DNA of 64,000 bases. Source: Shewanella maritima. GTDB lineage: Bacteria; Pseudomonadota; Gammaproteobacteria; Enterobacterales; Shewanellaceae. This document shows positions 35,202 to 45,435 of this stretch, piece by piece. Where the stretch lies: the NCBI RefSeq assembly GCF_004295345.1, contig NZ_CP036200.1, forward strand, positions 3,068,001 through 3,132,000. Reading direction: 5' to 3'. The notes beneath the pieces are model-generated. The model worked only from the letters and a program-made list of their open reading frames with translations, had not been told where the DNA came from and made no database searches. The position numbers and the translations under genes were made by a program. Numbering within the stretch: position 1 is the first letter of the stretch; each line of letters starts with the position of its first letter.

Positions 35202-35533
35202 TCGATGTTCCTTTATCGCAATCAAGCGGAAAATATGCCTGTGATGATAGCAAGCTTTAAAGCTAGGATCTAAATCTAGCTTGAGTATTTACCCTAGCTT
35301 TGGTTTGGGTTAGATCAAGTCTGACCTATTATGAATGTAGACTTAAAACGAGCACTCAATAATCATTGCTGTGAGTTGCTTCAAGCTCTATTCCAAGCGC
35401 GCTGTTATGGGGCTGAAATTAGGTTATATTGAGCGTTTAGGTCTATTGCCTAGCAGCAATACCGCATTTGCTGCTTATACGGAAATAGTAAAATTAGTGA
35501 AACTCAATTTCGCGAATTAATTAAGGGTTAGCC
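35202..35533. other. Divergent intergenic region mscS / exported protein
   Basis: About 330 bases between outward-facing genes. A short hairpin (AGCAGCAA / TTTGCTGCT near 35451-35474) and a partial FNR-like sequence near 35304 are visible; neither is strong enough to call. Confidence 0.4.
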
Positions 35534-36001
35534 ATGTTGAAAACTGTGAGTCATTGTTTGGTTGCTTTAGCGCTTTTTGTCGGCGTTGCCGGTAAGGCCA
35601 TTGCATTAGAAGCGGGTGAGAAGTTAGCTGCGTTAGCGCTTAATGATCAATTTGAGAAACCTTTGCAGCTAGAAGAGCAAACCCAATACTTGTTGTTTAG
35701 TAAAGACATGGCTGGCGGTGAAGTCGTGCAAGAGGCGTTAACTGAAAACCCAGTGGCGGCAAGTGGCAAGCTAGTCTACTTCGCCGATATTAGCGGTATG
35801 CCATCGCTAATCGCGCGTTTTGTGGCTATCCCTAAGATGCAGGATTATGACTTTGTACTTGGGCTTGATAGAGAAGGTGAGGTGACAGCAAGTCTACCTG
35901 TAGAGGAGAAAGCCGCGACCTTAATTGAGCTTGATAACTTCAAAGTGAAAAGTGTTAGCTTTTTTGAAAGCGCTGATGAACTTAAACAAGCATTGAAATA
36001 G
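35534..36001 (+). CDS. Exported thioredoxin-fold-like hypothetical protein
   Basis: A 155-residue protein with a signal peptide (VALALFVGVAGKAIA, cut near ALA-LEAGE), so periplasmic. The mature part begins GEKLAALALNDQFEKPLQLEEQTQYLLFSKDMAGG, the pattern of thioredoxin-like proteins such as YtfJ or AhpC/TSA relatives, but it has no cysteine at all and so cannot act as a thiol-disulphide enzyme. The exact family is not recognised. GGGTTAG precedes the ATG and a strong terminator follows. Confidence 0.7.
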   Translation: MLKTVSHCLVALALFVGVAGKAIALEAGEKLAALALNDQFEKPLQLEEQTQYLLFSKDMAGGEVVQEALTENPVAASGKLVYFADISGMPSLIARFVAIPKMQDYDFVLGLDREGEVTASLPVEEKAATLIELDNFKVKSVSFFESADELKQALK

Positions 36002-36061
36002 GCTTCGAAGCCTTAGTGCTAGTCAACTTAGTTTGACTTAACTTAATTTTACTCAGAATAG

Positions 36062-36088
36062 AAAAGGACGCTTATGCGTCCTTTTTTG
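36062..36088 (+). terminator. Terminator of the exported protein gene
   Basis: A 10-bp stem AAAAGGACGC / GCGTCCTTTT, 4-base loop, with six T in a row at the end. Confidence 0.87.
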
Positions 36089-36111
36089 TTTTAACTTGCG
36101 CTGTGTTTTCA

Positions 36112-36333
36112 CTAGTTTTGATGCTTCAGCAAGATGGCGTAAATCTCTTCTTTAAGGTGTAACTTTTTAGACTTTAGTAATTTCACATCTGGCGTAGTGT
36201 CACTACTCGCATGAGCCTCTTGCTTTTTGATTTCTTCATCTAGACGATTGTGTTCGTCGAATACTTTAAGGAAGTGGGCGTCAGTGGTTTTTAGTTTAGT
36301 GATCAGCTCGCGATGCTCTGGAAACATAGGCAA
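36112..36333 (-). CDS. ydcH: YdcH family (DUF465) protein
   Basis: A 73-residue helical protein of the YdcH/DUF465 family. It consists of two helices that would form an antiparallel hairpin: PEHRELITKLKTTDAHFLKVFDEHNRLDEEIKKQE (N-terminal helix, with the typical FPEHRELI start and HNRLDEEI segment) and KLLKSKKLHLKEEIYAILLKH. The function is not known. GGAG lies before the ATG. A perfect FNR/EtrA-type palindrome is 76 bases upstream of the start. Confidence 0.87.
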   Translation of the reverse strand: MPMFPEHRELITKLKTTDAHFLKVFDEHNRLDEEIKKQEAHASSDTTPDVKLLKSKKLHLKEEIYAILLKHQN

Positions 36334-36408
36334 CTCCTGTTAGGTTATAGGTCAAAGTTAAAGCGAAGACTGTTAACTTCAGACTATGCTTATCCAGTCA
36401 GGTTTAGC

Positions 36409-36422
36409 TTGATTTACATCAA
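36409..36422. promoter_or_regulatory. FNR/EtrA-type binding site
   Basis: TTGATTTACATCAA is a perfect TTGAT-N4-ATCAA dyad, the consensus of FNR and its Shewanella counterpart EtrA. It is 76 bases from the ydcH start and 272 bases from udp, so ydcH is the nearer candidate target, under oxygen or redox control. Confidence 0.7.
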
Positions 36423-36693
36423 AATTTTGTTTGTTTTTTGTTAATGGATTTGGCGTGTTACTTACTCGTGTTCGCCTTAGTACACAAAACCTTTAGTGAA
36501 TGATTAGCAAGTGAAAAATGCGAGTGGGATAGTTATCTTTTGAGCCTATAACTGTCATTAGCTTGTCATGATATATCGCGAACATTCAAACTAGCTAAGT
36601 CAACTTGTGTGATCCAGTTAACCTTTTTATGGTGTAGACTAAGTTAAAGTTTCGTGAACGGTCGTTTCAAAAATAAGATAATAGGGGTTCAAC

Positions 36694-37452
36694 ATGTCTG
36701 ATGTATTTCACTTAGGATTAACAAAAAGCATGTTAGATGGTGCCACTTTGGCAATTGTGCCGGGTGATCCTGAGCGGGTTAAACGCATCGCAGAGCTGAT
36801 GGAAAATGCCACTTTTCTTGCCAGCCACCGTGAATACACCTCATACCTAGCTTACATAGATGGTAAGCCTGTGGTTGTGTGTTCAACAGGTATTGGTGGG
36901 CCTTCAACGTCGATTGCTGTTGAAGAGCTAGCCCAGCTAGGAGTTAATACTTTCCTTCGTGTAGGCACAACAGGTGCAATTCAACCACATGTAAACGTGG
37001 GTGATGTGATTGTGACTCAAGCATCGGTGCGCCTTGATGGTGCCAGCTTGCACTTTGCGCCGCTAGAGTTCCCTGCCGCGGCAGACTTTGACTGTACTAC
37101 TGCCATGGTTGCAGCGAGTCGTGATGCTGGTCTTGAGCCTCATATTGGTATCACAGCCTCATCAGATACTTTCTACCCAGGACAAGAGCGTTATGACACT
37201 GTGTCTGGTCGCGTAACTCAGCGTTTTGTAGGGTCGATGAAAGAATGGCAAGCCATGGGCGTACTTAACTATGAGATGGAGTCAGCTACGTTATTTACCA
37301 TGTGTGCGTCGCAAGGTTGGCGCGCAGCTTGTGTTGCTGGTGTCATTGTAAACCGTACCCAGCAAGAAATTCCTGATGAAGTGACCATGAAGCAAACCGA
37401 GACCAGTGCGGTGTCGATTGTTGTTGCTGCGGCGAAGAAACTGCTTAGTTAA
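36694..37452 (+). CDS. udp: Uridine phosphorylase
   Basis: A 252-residue cytoplasmic enzyme that splits uridine with phosphate to uracil and ribose-1-phosphate; E. coli Udp has 253 residues. Conserved parts are the start [28 protein letters not shown] (phosphate-binding GDPERV), [31 protein letters not shown] and the nucleoside-site [15 protein letters not shown]. It is a single gene with its own terminator. A TGTGATCC half-site about 85 bases upstream is reminiscent of CRP control of udp in E. coli, but it is only half matched. Confidence 0.96.
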   Translation: MSDVFHLGLTKSMLDGATLAIVPGDPERVKRIAELMENATFLASHREYTSYLAYIDGKPVVVCSTGIGGPSTSIAVEELAQLGVNTFLRVGTTGAIQPHVNVGDVIVTQASVRLDGASLHFAPLEFPAAADFDCTTAMVAASRDAGLEPHIGITASSDTFYPGQERYDTVSGRVTQRFVGSMKEWQAMGVLNYEMESATLFTMCASQGWRAACVAGVIVNRTQQEIPDEVTMKQTETSAVSIVVAAAKKLLS

Positions 37453-37513
37453 GTTTTCATAAGTCAGCGTCATAACCAAAATCAATGTTATGACTAAAGT
37501 TAGCGTTACAAAT

Positions 37514-37539
37514 AAAAGGTGCCTCGGCACCTTTTTTGT
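37514..37539 (+). terminator. udp terminator
   Basis: Arms AAAAGGTGCC / GGCACCTTTT with a short centre, followed by more T (six T in a row). It lies 61 bases after the stop. Confidence 0.85.
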
Positions 37540-37786
37540 TTTGACCCCTAAACCATCTACTTCAGTCGGTGGTTATCATCAATTAGGCTTTGCCTATAAC
37601 TTTTAGTGTGCTTCAGATCTGGCTAACACAAAGCCACGTTCGTCATAAGGTTTTAATACCCTAGATGTTTTCCCCTGAATAACTTTATCTATGGTTTGCA
37701 GATAAAACTTTGCTGAAAGAGTTGCTATAAGGGCATCCTTTTATAGAAAAGATATTTATTTAGCAAATAGCTCATTATTAGTTATA

Positions 37787-37802
37787 CTGTATAAGTATAC
37801 AG
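37787..37802. promoter_or_regulatory. LexA (SOS) box of imuA-imuB-dnaE2
   Basis: CTGTATAAGTATACAG is a perfect LexA box of the gammaproteobacterial type (CTGT-N8-ACAG). It ends nine bases before the imuA ATG and overlaps the likely ribosome site, so repression before DNA damage should be tight. Confidence 0.92.
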
Positions 37803-37811
37803 GTATTTGTG

Positions 37812-38492
37812 ATGACTAATTTAATTGAGCTACTTCAACATCAGCACCTTGTGTGGCAGGGCTCAGCTCAGGTTGCTCCTAAGGCAACAACGACTGGGTT
37901 TACTGAGCTAGATGAGCATTTGGCTGGTGGTTTTCATACGACAGGTGTGACTGAAATTCAGAGTGAGTCAGGTGTTGGCGAGCTGCGTTTGCTTATGCCT
38001 GTTTTGGCTGAGGCAAAAGTGCAGCAACGGTTAATTGTGTTTATTGCTCCTCAAGGGCTGATTTCGGCGCAGGCGCTTGCGGCTCAAGGTATTGAGCTAG
38101 ATAAGGTGCTGACCATCTATCCAAAAGATCAGCAGCAGGCACTGTGGACTGCGGAGCAGTGTCTGCGAAGTGGTGCTTGCCATAGCGTGTTGATGTGGAG
38201 TTATCAAGCGCTTGAAATTCATCATGTTAAGCGTTTGCAGGTGGCAAGTGAGACCGGTAATTGCCGGCAGTTTATTCTACGTGAGGGTAAGGCTGAGTCG
38301 TTATCGCTACCTTTTGATTTAAGCCTATCTTTACAAACCCATGCTAAGGGCGTGACGGTAAAAATTAATAAGCGTAAGTGCGGTTGGCCGTCTGAGGCAT
38401 TTCACATCAATATGGTTGATCGCTGGCCAAGCTTAACTCAGCAAGCACTGCCAGATAATTTAATCCCATTTCCGCAAGTGCAAACTGGTTAG
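37812..38492 (+). CDS. imuA: Translesion synthesis accessory protein ImuA
   Basis: A 226-residue RecA-like protein of the ImuA type, first gene of the SOS mutagenesis cassette. The N-terminal TGFTELDEHLAGGFHTTGVTEIQSESGVGELRLLMPVLA (in which GFTELDEHL and GVTEIQSESGVGE are family-typical) corresponds to the RecA core, but the Walker A lysine is absent (ESGVGELRL), as expected for a non-ATPase accessory role. ImuA and ImuB bridge the polymerase to the lesion and the clamp. The ATG at 37812 is preferred to an adjoining GTG. Sixteen bases separate it from imuB. Confidence 0.88.
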   Translation: MTNLIELLQHQHLVWQGSAQVAPKATTTGFTELDEHLAGGFHTTGVTEIQSESGVGELRLLMPVLAEAKVQQRLIVFIAPQGLISAQALAAQGIELDKVLTIYPKDQQQALWTAEQCLRSGACHSVLMWSYQALEIHHVKRLQVASETGNCRQFILREGKAESLSLPFDLSLSLQTHAKGVTVKINKRKCGWPSEAFHINMVDRWPSLTQQALPDNLIPFPQVQTG

Positions 38493-38507
38493 TATTGCGA
38501 GAGTATT

Positions 38508-39905
38508 ATGGCTTTGTGGTTGTATCTTCACTTTCCTTCTTTGCAGCGCGACACCTTGTATCATGATTGCGAGCTGCCGTTGATCATTGTTGATGGCAGA
38601 CAAAATGAGGTGGTGCAGTTAACGAGCGCGGCTAAGCAAGAGGGCATACAGCTGGGTATGGGTTTAGGTAGCGCGGCATCCTTGTGCACTAGTTTACAAG
38701 TCTTACCTTATGATGAAGCCACCGAAGCTAAAACGCTTAAGCAAATCGCCCGTTGGCTGTATTTGGTAACGGCCGATATTGCCCTTTATCCACCAAATGG
38801 TTTGCTAGTTAAAGTCAGTAATATGCTGACCTTGTATAAAGACTTAGGTCAGTACTGGCAAAAGTTGCAGAGCCATTTAAAGCACTTTACGGTGGAGTTT
38901 CACTACTGCACTGGTTTATCGCCTTATGGCGCACGTATGTTGGCGCGAAAGGGGGTTAATCAGGTCAGTGACAATAAAGACTGGCTTAACGCTCAGGTAG
39001 CTAAATGCGCCTTGATTGAGTCCGATCTTGAGCCTAAAGCCATTACCAGTTTGCAAAAGGTTGGAGTGCAGCAATTTAGTGACTTGTTGCGCTTACCGCT
39101 GGCTGATTTATCCAAGCGTTTTAATCTTAATGTGGTTAATTATATTACTCGGCTTACAGGCACGGTTGAGCACAAGGTTGAGTTTTACATTCCTGCCGAG
39201 GCTTTTGAGCAATATCTTGAGCTTTATTATGAAGTGTCGAATTTACAGTTTCTAGAAAAGCCCATCACCAAGCTCTATAAGCGACTCGAAACCTATTTAA
39301 AACTAAGGGACAAGCTAGCTTGTGAGTTATTAATTACTCTGCATCTGCGTGATAAAGATGATCTGCAATTAACAGTAGCTGCGGCGCAAGGTGAGTACAA
39401 AGCCAGTAAGTGGTGGCAGCTAACTAATTTGTGCCTGGAGTCGGTTGATCTAGCCGCGCCTGTGATTGGCGTTAGCGTTAAGGCAAGTCGGGTGGTGAAT
39501 CAATACGCTGAGCGTAATGATTTATTTCAAGGCTCTCAAGGCAGCCTTAGCGCCACTGAGTTAGTATCGATTTTAACTGCTAAATTAGGCGAAGATAGAG
39601 TGCAAGGACTTAGCATAGGTCAAGACCATCGCCCTGAGCTGGCAAATCAGCTATGCCCACCTTTTACGGTATCGAATGAGTTAAATGGTGATATTCCCCT
39701 ACGCCCCAGCGTTATGTTGGCAACGCCTGTTGCGCTCAATGAACATGTGACCTTACAGCCTTATCCTGAGCGAATTGTCACCGGCTGGTGGGATAGCCAG
39801 CAAGCCGTGAGAGATTACTTTATTGGCCGCAGTGATTCTGGGCGTTGGCTGTGGTTATTTCGTAATGCAGATAAACAGTGGTTTGTGCATGGAGTGTTTA
39901 GCTAA
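38508..39905 (+). CDS. imuB: Y-family polymerase-like protein ImuB
   Basis: A 465-residue protein with a Y-family (DinB-like) polymerase fold that has lost the catalytic acidic residues: the usual first motif D-x-N/D-x-F reads YLHFPSLQ, and the later acidic pair in palm reads NGLLVKVSN. ImuB is thus an adaptor, binding the beta clamp and DnaE2, rather than a polymerase. Helix-hairpin segments (LQKVGVQQFSDLLRLPLADLSKRF) and a little-finger region are visible. Its stop codon overlaps the dnaE2 start (TAATG), indicating translational coupling. Confidence 0.9.
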   Translation: MALWLYLHFPSLQRDTLYHDCELPLIIVDGRQNEVVQLTSAAKQEGIQLGMGLGSAASLCTSLQVLPYDEATEAKTLKQIARWLYLVTADIALYPPNGLLVKVSNMLTLYKDLGQYWQKLQSHLKHFTVEFHYCTGLSPYGARMLARKGVNQVSDNKDWLNAQVAKCALIESDLEPKAITSLQKVGVQQFSDLLRLPLADLSKRFNLNVVNYITRLTGTVEHKVEFYIPAEAFEQYLELYYEVSNLQFLEKPITKLYKRLETYLKLRDKLACELLITLHLRDKDDLQLTVAAAQGEYKASKWWQLTNLCLESVDLAAPVIGVSVKASRVVNQYAERNDLFQGSQGSLSATELVSILTAKLGEDRVQGLSIGQDHRPELANQLCPPFTVSNELNGDIPLRPSVMLATPVALNEHVTLQPYPERIVTGWWDSQQAVRDYFIGRSDSGRWLWLFRNADKQWFVHGVFS

Positions 39906-41401
39906 TGCACTATCCAACTTCTCCCTTAACGCACTATGCCGAGCTGTTTTGTCAGACTAACTTTTCTTTTTTACGAGGGGCTTCTCACCCTGAGGAGTTA
40001 GTGATCCAGGCACACTTTTTAGGCTATCAAGCACTCGCCATAACCGATGAATGCTCGGTTGCGGGTGTCGTGCGGGCGTACAGTGCAATTAAAGAGCATC
40101 AACTAGATATTGAGTTAATTGTCGGCAGCATGTTTTGGCTTGATAACGACTTACAAGTGGTGCTGTTGTGCCCTAATCGTCAGGCCTATGGCGAGCTATG
40201 CCGGGTGATCACCAATGCCAGGCGACGCAGTGACAAGGGCAGTTACGACCTACAAAAGTGGGATTTGATGTCGTTGAAGCACTGTTTGGTGTTATGGCTG
40301 CCCACTGGCAAAAAGGCCGATCTTGAATGGGGACAATGGCTTGCTAAGTATCATGATGGTCGCTTATGGCTTGGGCTGCAGCGGCGTTTACTTAATAATG
40401 ACCAAAGCTATACCGAGCACAGTCTGAGTTTAGCTAAAGAGCTAGCGTTACCAGTTACTGCCTGTGGCGGCGTGCTATTTCATAATGCCAGTCGCTTACC
40501 ACTGCAGCACACACTCGCGGCAATTAAGGCCGGTTGCAGTGTTAGCGAGCTTGCCCATACTCGCTTGCCTAATGCAGAGCGGGCGCTGCGCTCTATTTCT
40601 AAAATATCCAAACTGTTTAAGCCGCAGTGGTTGGCTGAGTCTTGCGACATTGCTAGATTGTGTGAGTTTAAGCTCACTGAGCTGCGTTATGAGTACCCAG
40701 CAGAGTTAGTTCCGCAAGGAACAAGTGCAATAGAGCACCTTAAAGCGCTGGTGGCTAAAGGCATTGCTCTGCGCTTTCCTGAAGGGATAGATGCCGATAT
40801 ACAAGCCACTATAGATAAAGAGCTCAAGCTAATTGAAGAGCTGGACTATCCGTTTTACTTTTTGACCATTCATGATGTGGTGATGTTTGCCAAGAGTAAA
40901 GGCATTTTGTATCAAGGGCGCGGCTCAGCGGCGAATTCTGTGGTGTGTTACTGCCTAGAGATCACCTCGGTTGACCCAAGGCAGATTGATGTATTGTTTG
41001 AGCGCTTTATTAGTAAAGAGCGCGACGAGCCGCCAGATATTGATGTCGATTTTGAGCATGAGCGGCGTGAAGAAGTGATTCAATATATTTATCAAAAATA
41101 TGGCCGCGAGCGCACAGCACTGGCTGCAACCGTGATCAGCTATCGCCTTAAAAGCGCTATTCGTGAAGTGGGTAAAGCGCTAGGTATTAGCCTGACTCAG
41201 CTTGAGTTTTTTATTAAAAACATTAACCGCCGAGACAGCTCCCTTGACTGGCAAACCCAGGTGTCTGAGTTAGGGCTTAACCCTGAGTCGACTAAGGGAA
41301 AGCTGTTTATTCAACTGGTGAATGAAATTCGCGGTTTTCCGCGCCATTTATCTCAACATGTGGGCGGCTTTGTGATTTCGGCTGGCCCTTGTATGAGTTA
41401 G
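39905..41401 (+). CDS. dnaE2: Error-prone DNA polymerase DnaE2, N-terminal part (frameshifted, part 1 of 2)
   Basis: The first 498 codons of DnaE2, the catalytic subunit of the ImuA-ImuB-DnaE2 translesion system. The PHP domain opens with AELFCQTNFSFLRGASHPEEL; the polymerase palm follows, with the catalytic acidic triplet in PPDIDVDFEHERREEVI. The frame stops early at GPCMS. Restoring one base next to the CCC at 41386-41388 gives GPLYELVPVENA and joins the next frame, for a product of about 1033 residues, normal for DnaE2. The gene is probably whole in the cell. It overlaps imuB by one base. Confidence 0.87.
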   Translation: MHYPTSPLTHYAELFCQTNFSFLRGASHPEELVIQAHFLGYQALAITDECSVAGVVRAYSAIKEHQLDIELIVGSMFWLDNDLQVVLLCPNRQAYGELCRVITNARRRSDKGSYDLQKWDLMSLKHCLVLWLPTGKKADLEWGQWLAKYHDGRLWLGLQRRLLNNDQSYTEHSLSLAKELALPVTACGGVLFHNASRLPLQHTLAAIKAGCSVSELAHTRLPNAERALRSISKISKLFKPQWLAESCDIARLCEFKLTELRYEYPAELVPQGTSAIEHLKALVAKGIALRFPEGIDADIQATIDKELKLIEELDYPFYFLTIHDVVMFAKSKGILYQGRGSAANSVVCYCLEITSVDPRQIDVLFERFISKERDEPPDIDVDFEHERREEVIQYIYQKYGRERTALAATVISYRLKSAIREVGKALGISLTQLEFFIKNINRRDSSLDWQTQVSELGLNPESTKGKLFIQLVNEIRGFPRHLSQHVGGFVISAGPCMS

Positions 41402-42996
41402 TGCCAGTTGAAAATGCCAGCATGCAAGACCGCACTGTGATCCAATGGGATAAGGATGATTTAGAAACGCTAGGCTTGCTTAAGGTCGATGTGTTAGCGC
41501 TGGGCATGTTGAGTGCTATTCGGAAGTGCTTTCAGCTAGTTAAGCAGCACTATCAGCGAGAGCTGTCCATTGCGGGGATTACCCGGATGCAAGATGATGC
41601 CAACGTGTACCGGATGATCCAGCAAGCCGATACCGTAGGCGTGTTTCAAATTGAGTCGCGGGCACAAATGAGCATGCTGCCAAGGTTAAAGCCTGCTAAC
41701 TATTATGACTTAGTGATTCAAATTGCCATTGTCCGCCCCGGCCCAATTCAAGGGGACATGGTGCACCCGTTTTTAAAGCGACGTGACGGCATTGAGCCTA
41801 TTGAATACCCGACACCTGAGGTCAAAGCCGTGTTGGCGCGCACTATGGGAGTACCGATATTTCAAGAGCAGGTGATCAAGCTGGCAATGGTGGCAGCAGG
41901 GTTTAGTGGTGGTGAGGCTGATCAACTACGCCGCGCCATGGCAAGCTGGAAGAAAAACGGCAAGCTAATGCAGTTTAAAACTAAGTTGATTGACGGCATG
42001 CGTGAGCGGGGTTACTCACCTGAGTTTGCTAATCGTTTGTTTGATCAAATACTTGGCTTTGGTGAATATGGTTTTCCCGAAAGCCACTCAGCCTCATTTG
42101 CTGTGCTAGCTTACGTGTCGTCCTGGCTTAAATATTACTATCCTGAAGTGTTTTATACCTCTTTGCTCAATAGTTTGCCCATGGGATTTTACTCGGCATC
42201 CCAGCTTGTACAAGATGCTAAGCGTCATAATATTCAGATACTTCCTGTGTGTGTAAATGCTTCCTTATATGAGCATCAAGTGGTGGATTATCAAGGCGAT
42301 AAAGCCATGCGTTTGGGCTTTCGCATTATTAATGGCTTTTCAAAGCAGGCGGCGCAATGCCTAGTTGAATATCGCCCAGCACAAGGCTATCAATACGCAA
42401 GTGATATCAAAAAGCTGGGTATTAAACGTGATGCCATTGCACAACTTGCTAGTGCTGATGCTTTTCATGGTATATCCGGCAATCGTTATCAAACACGCTG
42501 GCAGTTGATGGATAGCGAAGATGAAATGCCGCTGTTTACACAAATAAGCAATCAAGATGAGTTTGATTTTGGCCCAAGTGAGTTTGATACCCTTAATGAA
42601 GACTACGCCGCTACTGGGTTAACCCTTAATAAACACCCGATTTTGTTAATGGAACAAGCTGGGTTATTGGATAAGTTTACCCGTATGAGCGAGCTTAAAA
42701 CGAAGCAGCATAAGTCACTGGTGACCATAGTGGGTGTGGTCACGGGTAAGCAAGCGCCGGGCACGGCGGGCGGCATTACCTTTATGACTATTGAAGATGA
42801 TACGGGGAACATTAATGTAGTGGTGTGGTCAGCGACTTCGCGCGCGCAAAAACAGCCGTATATGACGGCAAAAATCCTTAAAGTAAAAGGAATATTAGAG
42901 CGCGAAGGCGAGGTGGTGCATGTTATTGCGGGCAAGCTGATTGATTTGACCCATGAGTTGCAATCTCTAAAAACGAAATCGCGCGACTTTCATTAG
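41389..42996 (+). CDS. dnaE2: Error-prone DNA polymerase DnaE2, C-terminal part (frameshifted, part 2 of 2)
   Basis: The continuation of DnaE2 after the frame break. It carries the remaining palm and fingers regions (QWDKDDLETLGLLKVDVLALG, FQIESRAQMSMLPRLKP, QEQVIKLAMVAAGFSGGEADQLRRAM), helix-hairpin-helix and, at the end, an OB-fold (LVTIVGVVTGKQAPGTAGGITFMTIEDD, in which the GGITFMTIEDDTG motif is typical). TTG at 41389 is simply the point where the frame resumes. The last codon overlaps the first of three 20-base tandem repeats. Confidence 0.88.
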   Translation: MYELVPVENASMQDRTVIQWDKDDLETLGLLKVDVLALGMLSAIRKCFQLVKQHYQRELSIAGITRMQDDANVYRMIQQADTVGVFQIESRAQMSMLPRLKPANYYDLVIQIAIVRPGPIQGDMVHPFLKRRDGIEPIEYPTPEVKAVLARTMGVPIFQEQVIKLAMVAAGFSGGEADQLRRAMASWKKNGKLMQFKTKLIDGMRERGYSPEFANRLFDQILGFGEYGFPESHSASFAVLAYVSSWLKYYYPEVFYTSLLNSLPMGFYSASQLVQDAKRHNIQILPVCVNASLYEHQVVDYQGDKAMRLGFRIINGFSKQAAQCLVEYRPAQGYQYASDIKKLGIKRDAIAQLASADAFHGISGNRYQTRWQLMDSEDEMPLFTQISNQDEFDFGPSEFDTLNEDYAATGLTLNKHPILLMEQAGLLDKFTRMSELKTKQHKSLVTIVGVVTGKQAPGTAGGITFMTIEDDTGNINVVVWSATSRAQKQPYMTAKILKVKGILEREGEVVHVIAGKLIDLTHELQSLKTKSRDFH

Positions 42997-43050
42997 CATT
43001 TATCATTATCCATTAGCACTTATTATTAGCCATCAGCACTTATCATTAGC
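42991..43050. repeat. Three 20-bp tandem repeats after dnaE2
   Basis: Three direct 20-base units: CATTAGCATTTATCATTATC, CATTAGCACTTATTATTAGC and CATCAGCACTTATCATTAGC. The first contains the dnaE2 stop codon. Neighbouring units differ at a few positions only. Copy number may vary between strains. Confidence 0.8.
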
Positions 43051-43080
43051 AGCGCTTGCGATAGTAGGAGTACAGCAGAC

Positions 43081-43488
43081 ATGTATAACAGGCAAAAGAG
43101 CAGTCGCCGCAATCGGCCTTACAGTATAAAAAAGACCAGCATTAAAGATGAGAATATCGATAGGCAAATTATTGTTATTCACCGTGCTATTGCTCATAAA
43201 TTGCTAAAACAGCCTGAGCTAGCAGAGCAGGTAAAGGCGCGTTTAGAAGCGCAACGTGAAGAGGGCAAGCTAGGTTATAGCCACTATATTACTTGGGTAT
43301 CCGCGCTGGAGTTAATCGACCAAAGTGAAGTGTTCATTAACGCACTAACAGAAGATTCACCTAAGATGCGCAAATTAAGACGCAGAACCCCATTTACCGG
43401 TATATTAACTGAAGCAGAGCGCGTTGCCGCGTTAGAGCAAGATGCTATTGGCGTGATAGCAACTCAGGATTTGTCAGGGTTGTTTTAG
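43081..43488 (+). CDS. Conserved hypothetical protein, 135 aa
   Basis: A soluble, highly charged and mainly helical protein with a basic N-terminus (YNRQKSSRRNRPYSIKKTS). No motif I recognise. Segments IDRQIIVIHRAIAHKLLKQPELAEQVKARLEAQREEGK suggest long helices, followed by LGYSHYITWVSALELIDQ. It may belong to a Shewanella-specific family. GTAGGAG lies before the ATG. It is downstream of the SOS cassette, 84 bases beyond the dnaE2 stop, so co-expression with it is possible but not shown. Confidence 0.7.
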   Translation: MYNRQKSSRRNRPYSIKKTSIKDENIDRQIIVIHRAIAHKLLKQPELAEQVKARLEAQREEGKLGYSHYITWVSALELIDQSEVFINALTEDSPKMRKLRRRTPFTGILTEAERVAALEQDAIGVIATQDLSGLF

Positions 43489-43573
43489 CTCTAACTTTTG
43501 TCTTTGTACGAAAGCTCTTGTTCCGCTAACTGTTACCAGTGTGCGCTATCGTATAATGACAATAATGCTAACA

Positions 43574-43607
43574 AAAACGGGCTTGTCATTGCTGACAAGC
43601 CCGTTTT
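43574..43607 (-). terminator. dusB-fis operon terminator
   Basis: A 15-bp perfect stem AAAACGGGCTTGTCA / TGACAAGCCCGTTTT with a 4-base loop, 22 bases past the fis stop. Confidence 0.88.
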
Positions 43608-43628
43608 CTGCAAGCTAAGAATTGCTTC

Positions 43629-44917
<1,289 letters not shown>

Positions 44918-44942
44918 TGTGAAGCTCACCTTGCTCGTCAAA

Positions 44943-44979
44943 GGGGCGCTATATTATCCGTTTTTATCCAGCTTGAAAA
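44943..44979 (-). promoter_or_regulatory. Candidate dusB-fis promoter with GC-rich discriminator
   Basis: On the minus strand, a -35-like TTTTCA, a 17-base spacer, a -10 box TAATAT and then AGCGCCCC. A GC-rich stretch just after the -10 is the mark of promoters under growth-rate and stringent control, which is known for fis. The start codon lies about 30 bases further on. Confidence 0.5.
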
Positions 44980-45383
44980 GGTTAATAAATGACCTAAATT
45001 AAACTTTTTTGCTTGACTTTTAACTGAGGACGAAATTAGACGAGCAATTTGTGAAATATGTTGGCTTTTGAGGGCTGGCGGGCGTTGCAGAGTGAATTTT
45101 TTGTTGAATTTGTTACTCAAATCGCCCAAATCACCAGCAAAACTTTTTATTCACCAAAGTTGAAATTTGCGTGCTTGGTCAAAATTTAATCTTTTATACC
45201 TAGGCGCCAAGCTGTTGGATGGAACGCTAAACGGTTAGTTTACTAAGTGAGGTAGCATATTGAAGTCGCAGAACAAGCAAACCGGCGTTATTTTTTGTTG
45301 AGTCACTCAAATTAGTGAGTAACAGGTATGCGGCAGCAAAATTAAAGAGTAATGGCTGATAAGTTGAAAGGCGTGAGGATCAT
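44980..45383. other. Intergenic region between prmA and dusB
   Basis: About 400 bases with no gene seen between two genes on the minus strand. It probably contains upstream activation sites for the dusB-fis promoter, but I cannot point to any with confidence. Confidence 0.4.
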
Positions 45384-45406
45384 AAAGGGCACGGAATGTG
45401 CCCTTT
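45384..45406 (-). terminator. prmA terminator
   Basis: A 9-bp perfect stem AAAGGGCAC / GTGCCCTTT with a 5-base loop, 30 bases past the prmA stop on the minus strand. The T run is short. Confidence 0.7.
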
Positions 45407-45435
45407 GTTTTACTCTGGACTTAGCTAACTAATTA

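Noticed and set aside
35304..35317. FNR site upstream of mscS
   Set aside because: TTGGGTTAGATCAA has one good half (ATCAA) but the other half is TTGGG instead of TTGAT.
36603..36625. CRP site upstream of udp
   Set aside because: TGTGATCCAGTTAACC contains the left half only; the right half TAACC is too far from TCACA.
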